Source: Blumeriella jaapii (Eukaryota > Ascomycota > Leotiomycetes > Helotiales > Drepanopezizaceae). Taken from it: a stretch of DNA of 64,000 nucleotides. Location: NCBI GenBank assembly GCA_009599575.1, contig VWND01000037.1, positions 1-64,000 on the forward strand, read 5' to 3'. The position numbers were made by a program, and so were the translations under genes. How positions within the stretch are numbered: the stretch's first letter is position 1; every line of letters starts with the position of its first letter. Shown one piece after another: positions 10,378 to 22,863 of the stretch. Under the pieces are notes generated by a model. That model searched no databases. It was given only the letters and a program-made list of their open reading frames with translations, and was not told the origin of the DNA.

Positions 10378-12530
10378 ATGCGAGGCCGCATACCCCTTCT
10401 TAGCTCCTCTGGTGCATTTTTATTTAATAGCGCCAATATTACCGACTTTATCGAAAAATATAAAAAAATTTATAAAGATTTCGAAATTTCCGAAACCGAA
10501 ATATTCGATAAACTTTTTCGCTATTATAATTTAATTATTAAAAATATTATTAAATCGATAAATAAATAAAAAAACTATTAAAACTCGAAACTGGCGTAAA
10601 CTGGTTAAAGCTTTAAAATCGGAATTCCGAAACCACGATCGCTAGCAAATTCGCGATACTATCGCTTTTTTCAAATAGTTTGTTATAACAATTCGCTAAG
10701 CAAAAAAATTCAAAACTTATTATCGTATTTATACGAAAGTTTTTAACGTTTTCGTTAACAAAAAAGTCTTAAGCGAAATTAAACAGAAAAACTGTTTTTA
10801 TTTGGCCTTTCAATTAGCATTCGCAACAAAACTATTAAATATTTTAAAATTAATAAACAAAATTTTAAAACTTTCGATTAATATTTCAAATTTGTAAAAT
10901 TCGTTTTTAAGCAAAACCAAAACGAACGTACCATTAAAGCCATAAATCAAAAGAAATTTCTATTTCCTATTTATAAAAAAAACGTAAAAACGCTAATACA
11001 AAAACATGCCTAGCTATTAAAAATTACCGAAATCGCTAAAAAACAACTAATTATTATATTATTTAATCGTTTTGCAAAATCTATTGGCTTGGAAAAGCTT
11101 AATAAAAATATCGAAACTTTCGTATTAAAATTTACCGATATTAAAATTCAAAAACTTTAAAGCAAAATCGAAAATTTTATGCAATAGCAGAAAAAACTTT
11201 TTTACGTTAATTCGAATAATAAAAACGATTAAAATAGCTTTTATAATAATTATTTTTTTTAAAATGCGCGAAGCGATCAGCTTCGCTAAGCTATCGTAAA
11301 AGTAATAGCTGTCTAATAATAATCTTTTCGTATTAACGATTAAAATCAGCGAAATATTAATTATAATAACGATTATTAAAAAAAAAAAAAAAATCAACGC
11401 GAAAACCAGAATCGCGGCTATTAAAATAATAAAAGTAATTATTAAAACAAATCTCGTAGCTTTAAATATGAATTTTATAATAATAAAAAAATTTATTACG
11501 AAAAATCTTATATTCGTTTAAAATGCAAAGTATTTAATTTTTGTATAAATAATAATATTTGTTATATTAACAAATACGGAGCGATTTGCTTCGGACCGAC
11601 GAAAGCAGAAATAAATCTTTTTAACAAAGCTGAAAATCAAAACTGATTAAATATTATTTGCTTAAAAATAAAAGATACGAAATAAAACGATTGCTTAAAA
11701 AACAAAAAGAATGCAAAAACGATTTTTATTAATAAAAAAGAAAACATTTCAAAAAACGTATTAATTAAAAAGAAAACTTTTATTTTAAGCGTAAATAAAA
11801 TTCAAATATATAAATAAAAAACAAATATATATATTATTAATGCAAATATCGCATTTGCAAATATTATAGCTGTATAATTAAATCAGCGAATTATAAAAAA
11901 GCAAAATGCTTTTGTTTTATTCGTTAAACCAGCTGATATAAAAAAAAACGTTAAAATCGAAAAAAAAAAAAATTTTGAAATTCGAAAAAAAAACCGATAA
12001 AATTATTAAAAAAAACGCTTACGATAAAAAATATTAACAACGATATAAAAAATATCGACACCGATATTCCGGTTTAAATTATTTAAAAAGTACCAGCTTT
12101 TTAAACGCTTACTATTAATACGAAGCGAAAAATAAATCGATAAATATATTAGTCCCGAAGCCGTCGACGAAATTATTAAAAAAATTATAAAATAAAAAAT
12201 TAAATTGAAATTTAACGATTTATTTAATATAAAAAAAAAATTCGATAAAATTATTAACAAACAAATCCTTGCATTAAAAAAAAACGAAAAAATTAAAATC
12301 ATCCGAAAAAAAAACGATTTTAAATTAAAAAAAAACCAGAAAAAAATTTATAATACCGTAATCAATTTAGCCGATAAAAAAAAATCTTCGGAAAAAATCA
12401 GCCTTTTAGCTTTTGTTATAAAAATTCAAAAGTCAAAACGACAAAACTGCTTTTACACGGCTATAAAAGCATTAAAAATAAAAATAATATTTAAAAAAAG
12501 CACGACCGCCCTCGTTTTATTCGACAGTAG
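10378..12530 (+). pseudogene. B1 gag and start of protease, interrupted by CV2
   Basis: The ATG at 10378 opens a 63-codon frame (MRGRIPLLSSSG.., NITDFIEKYKK, KLFRYYNLI). Decayed coding continues with stops, including a helical segment near 11050-11200. The last 340 bp (12205-12530) form an open frame running KKSTTALVLFDS, ending inside the protease active site. The next codons are found on the far side of CV2. A second open stretch on the opposite strand (12302-12006) is antisense noise. Products would be capsid/nucleocapsid and protease. Confidence 0.75.
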
Positions 12531-12797
12531 TGTAACGATCTAATCAGTCGGAGGGCTGGGAGATCAGTCAACTGGTCGCCGAATTCACATAATATAAGAA
12601 ACGAGCCTTTGATTCTGTAACAAAAATATTCACTTAAAATCAACAACTGCAGAAAGCAGAGGTTGTTAAAAGAAAAAAGCTTTATATACATAATAATCTC
12701 CACAGTTAATAAAAGACCTACCAAAAGACCAGAAAGCTTGCAGCTACACGTAGTTGCTGGAATAACACACGAAATAGCAAAAAAATAAATCGTCACA
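12531..12797 (-). repeat. 3' LTR of CV2
   Basis: On the plus strand it reads TGTAACGATCTAATCAGTC to AATCGTCACA. The adjoining CTACCCCCCCGTCCG (12798 on) is the reverse complement of the CV polypurine tract CGGACGGAGGGATAG. Confidence 0.93.
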
Positions 12798-14390
12798 CTA
12801 CCCCCCCGTCCGAAAAAAGCGCGCCTTCGAGCTTTTATCTATTAATACGTCGCTATCCAAATAATCGTACGAATCCAAATCTTCGAAATACGCCTTCAGC
12901 CAATTTACAAATTTTGCAAAAAGACCGAAAAGCTTTTTATGCGCCAAATAAAAATCGCGCACCTTCAGAAAAGCGTATATAAAATCAGACGCGGAGTATC
13001 ACGTAAAATCTTTATCTAAGCTTATTCAAAAAGTTCTGTACTAAAAAGTCTTCCGCTGCATTCGATAAGCGATCAATTTTTCGATTTCGTATTTAAGCTT
13101 ACTAATTATATTAATAAATTCAGAAGCTAAATTAATCTGACCTGAAAGCGCGTCGTCAGCTGCTTTACGCAATCGACTAGCGTGAAAAACTGGATATACG
13201 TTTATAATATTAAAAAGGTCTAGCTTGAAAGCGTTATCGAAAATTTTGGCTACAATTTTGAAAAAGCCGTTTGTAAAATTGTCGAATTTGCGAAAAGGCC
13301 GGAAAATCGAAAATAAACGCATATCGAGCCAAACGTAATCGCCAACGTCAAAATCGATCGCGCGGCGAAACCTATTCGCACTTTTTTTTATTTTGTCGTA
13401 GGCTTATTAAAAATGCGATTTAGCGAAGTTCCAGGCGTTGTAATAGCGGCGAGCGTACGCACGAGCTTCGTCTGCGTTTAGCTTATATAAAAGATTAAAA
13501 AAAAGAAAAGTATCGAGCTTCTAGTTTTAATTAATATAAAATATAACCGTATACAATTTTAAAAAATAAAAAGCCACCTAAACTTTCGTAAAAAAAAACT
13601 ATTTAAGCGAAATCTATTATTAAGAAAAATTCGCTCCAATCGTTTTAATAAAAATTCACGAAAAATCGAAAGCGTTTTTGCAGATATTAATTGTAAATTT
13701 CGGTCTGACCGTCGGTTTTAAAATAAGCGGCTATCGAAAGCTTTAATTGCGTACCGAGTATTTTGTTTAATTCAAACCAAAAAATAAACCAATATTAAAA
13801 GCCACGATCGCTAATAATACTTTTTAAAAAGCCAAAATACCTATACATATAAAATATATACAATTTAGCAAGGCTTTAAGCGTCGATATTTTTATAACAA
13901 AAAATCGAAATAACCTGCTTAAAAAAACGATTTATTATTACGAATACGTTATCGTAACCGTATTTGTTTTTGTTAAAGCTGCAAAAATTTATTATAACGT
14001 GCTTCCAAAAATAATCAAAAACAAAAAAAAGCTGAAAAAAGCCGGAGCGCTTATTTCTTAAAACAAAACTCTTTCGATAAGCGTGGCAATTACGACAGTA
14101 TTGTTTTACGAAAACTGTTATACCTCGCCAATAATATTAATTCGAAAGCAATTGCGTAGTTTTGCGAGCGTTAAAATAAACGGTGGAAATCTGGTCGTAC
14201 ATTTCTCGTACAAAAGCCAAACGAAAATAATCGACGTTTAAAACTATTAAACAACCGTAATATAACAGCAAATCGCGTTTAAATATATACGAAAACGGAA
14301 TGTTATTATCGTCGTTCCTTTTCGTAGCGTTTCGTACAGCTTCTTTTCGAAAAGCCATCAAGCTGCTAGCTATGCGATTAGCGTAAAGAA
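12798..14390 (-). pseudogene. CV2 integrase and chromodomain
   Basis: Read on the minus strand, the H2C2 domain is at 14361-14137 (frame with RDLLLYYGCLIVLNVDYFRLA, HDQ-like turn and ARKTTQLLSN). The DDE core runs from about 14130 to 13330, with a decayed DGQTEIYNQYL-type motif near 13700. The post-core frame 13322-13041 (RPFRKFDNFTNGFFKIVAKIF.., NVYPVFHASRLRKA) is the integrase C-terminal fold. A chromodomain follows at about 13040-12820, ending at the PPT. In CV3 the same region reads WYSASDFI and RDFYLAHKKLSGP. Stops break the chain. Confidence 0.85.
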
Positions 14391-16100
14391 TTTAATCAAT
14401 AATACAAAATGCGAAAAAAAAATCAGCTATTTCAATAATAAAAACAGCTGTTTCGGAAGCCGTAAAAAATCGAAATTTTTTAATCAAAAAGCGATAATCG
14501 ATTTAATCTGCTCGAAAAAGGATTTGCAAACGCTAAATGCGTTTAAAAAAGTTTTAGCGATCGAATTCGCTCGTACGACGTATTAATGCGTTAATCAAAA
14601 AATTGTATTTACCTGGTCTATACGTAATAAGAAAGTTGTAATCGGCGAAAAGCTCGGCCCAGCGTATTTGTCGAGCGTTTAAAAGTTTGAAAATCATAAA
14701 GTATTTCAAAGCTTTGTAATTAATAATTATTTTAATTTAATAAATTAAGCCAGCCAATTCAATACGAAAATTGCCTAAAAATCTCACGATTGCGAATATT
14801 TTTTTATCGTATACGACGTAGTTTAGCTTTGCGAAAGCCATGGTTTTGCTAAAATAAGCGACTAAAAGCCAATCGTCGCTATAAAGTTGCGATAGCATAA
14901 AAGCTATTACGCCGTCGAAAGCGTCAATTTCCAATATGCAAAAAAGATCTTGCCTATAATATTATAAAACTGGTGCAATAATAAAAACTAATATAAAAAG
15001 GTCGAAACTCTCCTAATACTTAAAAATAAAATTAAAAAAAACGTTAGCCTTGGTTAAATAAACTAAAAGCTTTGCAATTATACCGTAATCTCGAATAAAA
15101 CGTCGGTAAAAATTACAAAAACCAAAAAAGTTTTATACATCTTTTACAATAATAAAAAGCTTCCAATAAGCGACCACGGAAACTTTTTTTAAATCTACCT
15201 TTAAACCTTTAATAAAAATAATAAAGCCTAAGTAACGGATCCGTATAACGTTGAATTCAAACTTCCGAATATCGGCCTATAATCCAGCGTCAGCGAACCT
15301 TTAAAACACTTTGCGAACGTATATAACGTATTTCAAAAGATCGAACGAATAAATAAAAATATTATTCAAATATATAATATAAAAATCGTTTAAATAATCG
15401 AAGAAAACGTCGTTTATATAACGTTAATAAATTGCGAATCTATTAATAAAGCCAAAAAATAGCATTTTGCATTTATAAGCGTCGTAACGCGTACGAAACG
15501 TCGTTAATTTTTTATTAGCGGAATCCATTCGAATTCTGTAAAAAACTTAACGAATATCGAGCTTCGTAAAAATTCGCGCTTTCGAAAAAACGAGCAAAAG
15601 TCTTATCGATAAAAAAGAAAAAATAGCGATCCTTACGAATAACATTATTAAAAGCTCGATAATCGATACAAAAACGTAGTAAACCGTCGGGTTTTTTAGC
15701 GAAAAGCACTAGAACAGCGAAAAAAGCGATAAAAAGTTCGATAAAGCTTTTATTAAAATTATTTTGCAAATAAGTCTTAATAATCTCGAATTCTAAAATC
15801 GATATTTTATACAAAAAAGTGTATTTTAACTTTTTTTCATTTATAATAAGCTCGATCTTATAATCGTAAGGCCGGTGAAAAGCTAGCTCGTTACTAGCGG
15901 CTTTAGAAAACACGTATTCGAAGTTTTTATACTCCGGAGAAAAAGATTCGAAAAAAAGTTTATTCGAAGTTAGCTTTGCTAAACTGATTAAAAAGGTCGA
16001 AATCGATATTTTATTAATTCTGAAACGTTCGAAAAAGCTATGAAATTAAATCTTAAAAAAAATATTATACGTAAAATCGTTTAATATTTTGTCGATCTCG
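14391..16100 (-). pseudogene. CV2 reverse transcriptase and RNase H
   Basis: The RT N-terminal half is open at 15913-15515. It contains ELAFHRPYDYKIEL, KSFIELFIAFFA and LFAKKPDGLLRFCIDYRAF, the Gypsy fingers/palm signature. The palm box and thumb lie at about 15500-15100. RNase H is open at 14934-14737 with EIDAFDGVIAFMLSQ, then VAYFSKTMAFAKLNYVVYDK. The catalytic Asp of DAxDG is present. The frames are split by stops, so the protein is dead. Confidence 0.9.
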
Positions 16101-16854
16101 TACAAAAAAGTTGAAAACACTTCAACTGTTTTTTTTCTGAAAATCAGCTTAAAAGCGTGTGCAATAATCTGGCAGATGAAAATTAAATAAACAATAAATT
16201 AAAAGATTCGTTTTCGAACTGGTCGTTTGAAAAATTCAGAAAATAGCTTATCTAAATTATCGATTATATTAAACTAAAAGGTCATCGCGGCGAAAGCTTT
16301 TCTTCGGTCTTTAATATAACTGTTTTTTGTAGAACGAAAAAGCTGTTCTGACGAAGAAAAAAAAAAGAAAAAAAAAAAATAATAAAAAAAGGATCGTCAG
16401 CCTAAAAAAATGGTGTAATTTCTTATATTATTCCACTAGCGTCGCTATCGAAATTGGCACCGCGAATAAAATTCGACCTTTTCGCGCTTCGTACAGCGTC
16501 GTAAATCTGCCATAATTAATCAAGATTTTTGTTACGTTTCACAGCGTCGTTTTGATAGCGAAATTAAATTTTTCGAAAATGCAAATAAAAGACTTTAATA
16601 CAACGAGCGTAAAAGGCTGTAAAAAAGTAAAACTTCGGCTAATAAAGCTTGCGTTTATTACAATTTAATAAAACTTAATATTCGGCCAGCCAAGCTTTTC
16701 TTAAAATCACGCCATAATTTCCGAAATTAATAATTAAAAAAAAAATAAACGATTATATTCGATTGTTAATAATAAAATTAAAAAGCGTAAAATATATAAT
16801 TAAATAGCCACGAGCTCCATTATACCCTTTTACAAAAAAAAAAGCCGGAAAAAA
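16101..16854 (-). other. CV2 spacer between protease and RT
   Basis: This holds the protease-RT linker of pol, with no domain I can name. It contains the 37-bp near-palindrome at 16433-16469. The segment is conserved in CV3, CV4, CV5 and the middle pieces of CV1. Confidence 0.6.
16433..16469 (-). repeat. 37-bp module in CV2
   Basis: CACTAGCGTCGCTATCG.. ends GGCACCGCGAATAA. The equivalent copies are 34245-34281 (CV3), 45732-45768 (CV4), 49850-49886 (CV1) and 56621-56657 (CV5). In CV the GCACCGCGAATAA end reads on the non-coding strand, the reverse of its orientation in B1. Confidence 0.6.
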
Positions 16855-17055
16855 TTAAATCAAAAGTTTTAAAAAAAAAAAAAAGAATTTAATCAGCGCC
16901 GAATCGATCAACGCATAACCGTTCGCTCCAAAATCGGCGAGCGCTTTCACCTTATACGAAAAGCCATTTTTAATAAGTATAACGGAAATTGTTAATAAAT
17001 CGCCATCAAAAAGCTTTCGAACGTTAAAATAACGCATATCGCGCAACACGCCCAA
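16855..17055 (-). pseudogene. CV2 aspartic protease
   Basis: The 66-codon frame MGVLRDMRYFNVRKLFDGDL.. contains KALADFGANGYALIDSALI. This is the least damaged protease in the window: D-F-G-A-N-G, one codon away from the D-T/S-G-A consensus. The Phe codon TTT fits a decayed Ser (TCT). Confidence 0.82.
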
Positions 17056-17059
17056 AAAA

Positions 17060-18560
17060 AAGGTTTTGCTTAAGCCTAAGCGTTTCCCCGACTAACGGAA
17101 AACCTTCGACTTTCTCGTATGCGTCTTGAAAGTCGTTTAAAAAAAAATTTTCGTTTTTACTACCACTATCAAAAAGCGAATTTTCGGCCGGTTCGACCTC
17201 GTTTACACCTACCAGCCTGAAAAAGCCTTTAAATGGAACCGAGAATCGGCCCGTAAAAGATTTTGCAAATTAGCCTTTCTAAACTCTCTGATATAAAGCA
17301 AAAAACGAGCGTTATCGTTGATCCGATCGAAAAAGAAAAACGCTAAAAAGAGCGTTCTGGCGTAAAAAAAAAAAAAAACAAAAAGCTAAAAAAAAGCCTG
17401 TAAAACACTTAAACGATTCTCGTACGTACGATTTAACTCGTAATACGCTTTGATTAAAAATCTACCACTTTGATAAATAATAAACTTAATTAAAAAGCGA
17501 CTCGCGTATAAAATTCGTTCAGCCAACTGACCTTATTTTTTTTAACGAACGGCGGTAAGCCAATCTTTGAAAATCGTTGTACGCGCCCATTCCAAATGCA
17601 GCTTTTCTCGTAAACGCCTTAATATTTTATCGCGAAAAGCATTCCGAAGCTGTTTGTCGGTCCGTATTTAAGCGTTCGCTGCGAAAATGGAAAATCGCAA
17701 ATAAAATCGCTAAAAATCGTCGTACGTATTTATTATAAGCATCTTAAACTCGTTTTCCGCCTTCTAAATATCTAAAAAATCGGCCAGAAAATCGGCGATC
17801 TCTTTCACTAATTCTTCGGAAAATATAAAATCGAAACGGTCCAAAATACGCGAAATCAAAAACTCCTTTGCCACGCCTTCGGTCTAATCGAATATATAAT
17901 TCTTGCGAAATCGATCGCCAGCGAAATAATCGTAATAAAATTCGAAATTATCGAAAACTCTAATTTCCTAATAGCGTGCTTTGTAATTTTTACCATTATT
18001 TAGCTTAAACTTAAGATTCGGAACGCGCTTTATGCGAGCTAATCGAAAATCAGTAAATAAATAAAAACCATAGCGTTCAAAAAGCGCGCTAAAGTTTTGG
18101 CCGTTAAAAAAAAATTCAAAAAAAATTCGCGAAAAGCGTAAAAATTAATCTGCAGCGTTTATTAATTAAAATAAAACGTTGCGAAAAAAAAAAAAAAGCA
18201 GCAGATTCGCGACTGACAAAAGCACGTTCGATAAATTCTACCAAACGCTCTGATTAAAAAGTCTGTCGCAATCGTATAATTTCCAAAAGTTATCGTTTAC
18301 GCTTTTGCGCTTCCTTTAATTGATTTTGCAAAAGTCTCAACTAAATGCTTTCAGCGCTAGATTATAAAAAGGTGACAAGCGAAATAATTAACGCTCTGCC
18401 TTTTCTTTTATTCTTCTTTCCTCGGAAAAACTATTTTTTAAAAAAAAAAGCTTCTGAAGGAGGCTGCTTCTTCGTTGATTAAAAAAAAGGAAGTTAAAAT
18501 ATAGTAGCAAAAGCTGAAAAGCTCTGCTAAAAAAAAGATCGTTAAACAAAAGCTATTCTT
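17060..18560 (-). pseudogene. CV2 gag, decayed
   Basis: Its position between protease and 5' LTR and its collinearity with the other CV copies mark it as gag. The conserved block IFDQTE.. to FLAD..D lies at about 17760-17900. No long frame survives. The start is not decidable. Confidence 0.55.
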
Positions 18561-18679
18561 CGCGAAATGCGGAAATAAGCCTTTTCACGACCGGTCGATC
18601 ACTTTAGTATAACTCGTAAGAAATTCGAAAAAAAAGATAATTTACGCCGTCGCCAGCGTAAAAAAAAAATTATTAATAA

Positions 18680-18946
18680 TATAACGATCTAATCAATCGA
18701 AAAGCTAAAAAATCAGTCAACTGGTCGCCGAATTCATATAATATAAAAAACAAGCCTTTGATTCTATAACAAAAATATTCATTTAAAATCAACAACTACA
18801 AAAAGCAGAAATTGCTAAAAGAAAAAAGCTTTATATATATAATAGTCTCCATAATTGATGAGAAACCCACCAGAAGACCAGAAAGCTTGCAGCTACACGT
18901 AATTGCTGGGATGACACACGAAATGGCAAAAGAGTAAATCGTCACA
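18680..18946 (-). repeat. 5' LTR of CV2
   Basis: This LTR is 267 bp. On the plus strand it starts TATAACGATCTAATC and ends AAATCGTCACA. It is followed by the right target-site repeat AGTAA and the continuing protease frame of B1. Confidence 0.92.
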
Positions 18947-21280
18947 AGTAAAGCCGAAGTCAATTGTATAAACCAGAAAACAGCCGAAACCAATAATATC
19001 TCGATTATTACCGACAAACGAATAATTTATATTATCGTTAATAAAAACATTATTAAATTTAATAAAATTATACGAAATATAAAAGTAAACGTTAAAAATA
19101 TTATTATTTATAAAAACTTTTTAATAATAAAAAAATGCTTTTATCCTATTATTTTTAAAATGCTTTGGATTTTGAAAAATCTCGTCAACTTTAAATACAC
19201 CGAGAACGGCCAGATAAAAGTCTTTTTTTAAAATTAAAACCGATTTTTTTAAAATTAAATCACCGTCGCCGGCGACAAAATCTTTTTAATCGACGTTTTA
19301 TCAGAAAACGAATAGCCGGCTTTGGTCTTAAAACAAACGCTAAATTATAACAAAACTTGAAAAATAATTAATTAAAAGCATTCGCGTTATTAATCGAAAT
19401 AGCACCGCGAATAAAATTAATTAATATTAATATTTTTAGCTATTAATTCGAAAATAAAAATTTCGAAAATTTCGTTTTCGTATTAAATAAACCCGACCCA
19501 TATATTCTACCCTTTTGTATTAATATTAGCACTTTTTATAAGCGCAAAGCTAATAAAATACGATTCGTAAATCTTGGTAAATCCGGTGGAAATATTTCCG
19601 AAAAAATAAACGATTAATTTAAAAAAAATAAAATAATAAAACCATTTTAATTAATTACTAGCGAATTCGAAAAACTTATTACCGGCCGATTTTTTAATTT
19701 ATTATTTAACAGCCGATTTACAAAAAAACGATTTGATAACTTAGCAATCGGAATCTAATTCCTGCCAAAAAAAAAAAAAGTTTTGTACGAAATCCTACGC
19801 AACCGAAAAAAAGTTATAACTTTCGATTTTACCGAAATAGGCCAATTCAGCTTTAACGTTACGTTTTATATCGATATTAAAATCGTATTTTACGAAGCTT
19901 GGCAAAAAAAAACCTTTTTAATCCCTAAAGCTTTCCAGAATAAAATAATCGAAATATTAAAACGAATTAAGCAAAAGATTCTCGAATTTTGCCACGGCCT
20001 ATACAAAAACAAATAGTTTATCGTTGCGAAAAAAAAAAAAAATATTTATTAATTTATTACCGCTATCGTCGAAATAAACAAAATAATAATACGAAACGCT
20101 AACGTGCTATTTAACGTCGATTAATTTTCAAACGAATTCGCAAAATTAACGATCGCTTTTTTTTTCGATTTATTTTTCGGCTACGACCATTTAATATTTA
20201 ATTTACGATTTCGAAATATAACGGCAATTTAAATTTCAATCGGTTTACTGCGTATAACGAAAATACTTATAAAAGCCATTAATTCGGTCGTTTAATTCGT
20301 AAAAATCGTATATAAAGTTTTTATAATTTGCATTTCCGATATTATTTTATTTTACGTTAACGACGTCGGAATAAAAGGCTTCAGATTATATTATAATAAT
20401 AAAAAAATCCTTTTTGAAATTCGACGCTATATAATAAAACATATTTAAAATATCGATAAAATTATAATTTGCTTCGAAAAAGCCAAAGCTATTATTAGCT
20501 TTCGATTAAAATTTTATATGCCCGAAATAAATATCGTCGATTATATAACTAACAGCGCTAGCCGCCATTCTTAACGAAAAAAAATTAAAAAAATCTGCGA
20601 ATAGAAAAGATGTAAAAATATTACCGAAGCCAAAGCTTTTATTAGCGTTATAATTTACTACCGCAATTAAATTAAAAACTTTTTTCAGAAAATTGTATTT
20701 ATTTACGCTACGATAAAAAAAAAATCGATTTTATTTAAAAAAAAAAGCAAAACAAAATTATAAAAGTTTTTAAAAACGATTTTTTATCGGCCTTATCGCT
20801 TATACGAATCGATTATAATTCAAACGCAAAAAAAATTATTTTAATTATCGACGCTAATATTTTCGATTAAAAAGCTGTATTATAACAAATCGATAAAAAC
20901 AAAAAACGGCATTTTTTACGATTCGAAAGCGGCTTATAATTTTTCGCAAAAGCACGCTACGATATTATTAAACGAAAATATCGAAGCGCTTTTAAAATAA
21001 TAAAAAAAATAAAAAGCGAATTATACGACGTATATTTTATTTTGAAAACAAACGCAAAAGTTTTTGTCGATTAATTAAATAAAAAAGCTAGTAACCTGCT
21101 AAAAGCATTCGTTATTAATTAAATAATTTAAATGCGATTTATAAACTTCGAAATTAAATATATTAAAAAAACAATTAATATAGCGGCAAACGGCCTTTCC
21201 AAACGAAAACGTTTTTATTTATTTGATTTCGCTAAACAAAGCGAATAAAATATCGACGAATAAATCGCTAACGAAATCGG
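18947..21280 (+). pseudogene. B1 protease remainder, reverse transcriptase and RNase H
   Basis: The frame that broke off at FDS (12530) resumes here as AEVNCINQKTAETN, giving a FDS-x-AEVN retropepsin box. RT begins in the open frame 19783-20016 (KVITFDFTEIGQFSFNV, EAWQKKTFLIPKAF, ILEFCHGLYKNK), a fungal Gypsy RT entry. The catalytic box is YVNDVGIKG at about 20350-20379 (YVDD in a live enzyme). RNase H and a linker follow to about 21280. Many TAA/TAG stops interrupt it. The YxDDxGIKG box separates B from the CV and H lineages. Confidence 0.85.
19378..19414 (+). repeat. 37-bp near-palindromic module, copy in B1
   Basis: It starts GCATTCGCGTTATTAATCG and ends GCACCGCGAATAA. The arms ATTCGCG/CGCGAAT are inverted repeats around a short loop. 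The same module occurs at 21321, 21384 and 39098 in B1, and in all CV copies. Confidence 0.65.
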
Positions 21281-22863
21281 CTGTTTCGCTATTTACGTTT
21301 TGAGTTTTATAAAACCGAAATTATTCGCGTTGCTATTTCGGCTGGCATCGCGAATAAAAAATATTAATTTTCGGGCCGAAAAAGCATTCGCGTTATTATT
21401 TCGGTTGGCATCGCGAATAAATTTGACCGAAAACGATCGGAATAAATCGACTAACGGCGAAAATAAATTTTTAATCGATAATTACGAAACCGAAAATTTT
21501 TATTTAATCGCATATTATCTAGCTATTTTATTTAAATTATTTAACGTGTTAAATTATTAATTTAAATTATTTAAAAATTAAACTTTCGACTATATTTTAG
21601 CCGACAAAAGCTGTATAAAATAAAAAACAATATATATCGGAAACGCTTAATAATAAATAATAAAACTGATAAGTTTTAAATTATAAAAAAAACTTACGAA
21701 AAAGTGTTTTATAAAAAAGCTAAAGCCATTTACCATCGAATTAAAAACGATTTTTAATAAAAAAAATGTTTCGAAAATTGCAAAGCTTTCGTTAAAAGCT
21801 GCATTTTTTATTAAAAACGAAAGCCTGGCCGAAAAAAAAACCTATTATATTCGACGTAGTTTTTTGAAATTTAAAAAAAAATCAATCTCGACGTTATACG
21901 CGTATCAATTACCGATCGCGGTTATATATGCTTCGTATTCGCTATTAACGATTTATTTGAATGGCCTGAAAAGCGATTTTTCCGAAACGCTATTTTCGAA
22001 GTTATAACGACCTTTTTTTAAAAAAACGTAATATATCGACACGGTTTATTTAGCAAATTAAACGTCGATAATAAACCCGAAAACAAAGGCGTTGTCGAGA
22101 CTTTTATAAAAAAATACGAAATTCAGCGCATTTAAATTTCAGCCTATAATTCGAAAAGTAACGGATCCGTAAAACAAGGCTACAGAAATTTTTTCGACGG
22201 GCTTTTAAAAGCTATTCGAAAAGGCTATAAGCGTTGGTCGCGGAAATTTTCGGAAATGCTTTTTGCTATACGTATATATATATACGCTTTTATTAAAATA
22301 ATCTTATTTTTTATTTAATACGGCAAAAACGCTCGACTGCTTCTGGAAACAAAATGGCTTGTATAAAAACTTTATAACGTAGTTAAAATAAAAACGAAAG
22401 CTGATTTATTAATAATAAAATTTAAATAGTTAAATTACTGCGATATAAATATAAAAAAAATAATTTTAAAAAAAAAATATAAAAAAGCAATTAAAAAAGT
22501 TTGAAATAAAACCAAGGTTTTAAAAAAAACGCTAATTAAAAAAAAAATCTAATTTTAATTTATAACGTTCAGCGCGCTATCGACAAATCGGCCGATATTA
22601 AACTTAATTATAAATGGCTCGGATCCTACGAAATATACAAAGCCGAATTGGATAAAAGCTATTATAAGCTTACGAAATTCGATAAAACAAAATTAAAAAA
22701 AACGTTCGCCGCCAACCGGTTAAAGCGATTTTACAAAAAAAATCAGCAAATTTATTTTTTAAATTCTAAATCAGAAAGCGATTCCGACTTCAGCGATTCC
22801 GACGACGATTCCGACCAAAGCGATTATATTTCTGAAAAAGAAAAAACCTTTAGAAAAGTCTGA
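21281..22863 (+). pseudogene. B1 integrase and C-terminal domain
   Basis: It starts with a frame holding two copies of LLFRLASRI (21300-21560), produced by two 37-bp hairpin modules. The core contains ITDRGYICFVFAIND at about 21905-21950, then VDN.PENKGVVETFI at about 22066-22110. ISAYNSK.NGSV.QGYRNFFDG follows at about 22135-22200. These are the second Asp and the catalytic Glu region of a DDE integrase (the Glu is mutated or unreadable). The C-terminal frame 22648-22863 has FAANRLKRFYKKN and an acidic Ser/Asp-rich tail ending at a stop. No chromodomain is seen. Confidence 0.83.
21321..21420 (+). repeat. Two 37-bp near-palindromic modules in tandem (21321-21357, 21384-21420)
   Basis: The first reads TTATTCGCGTTGC..GGCATCGCGAATAA with 9-bp perfect arms TTATTCGCG/CGCGAATAA. 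The second starts 63 bp later. Because 63 is a multiple of 3, both code the same peptide LLFRLASRI in frame within B1 pol. Confidence 0.75.

Larger units (their letters stand above)
12531..18946 (-). mobile_element. Chromovirus copy CV2, full length, minus strand
   Basis: LTRs at 12531-12797 and 18680-18946 (267 bp each) bound a 6,416-bp element. The TSD is AGTAG (12526-12530) and AGTAA (18947-18951), identical except for one G-to-A. Order on the minus strand is LTR, gag, PR, RT, RNase H, IN, chromodomain, PPT, LTR. On the plus strand it retains many C while G is replaced by A, the opposite polarity to CV5. Confidence 0.93.

Noticed and set aside
21300..21430. CRISPR-like array
   Set aside because: There are only two repeats, 63 bp apart and inside a pol frame, with no cas genes; better explained as a duplicated hairpin module.
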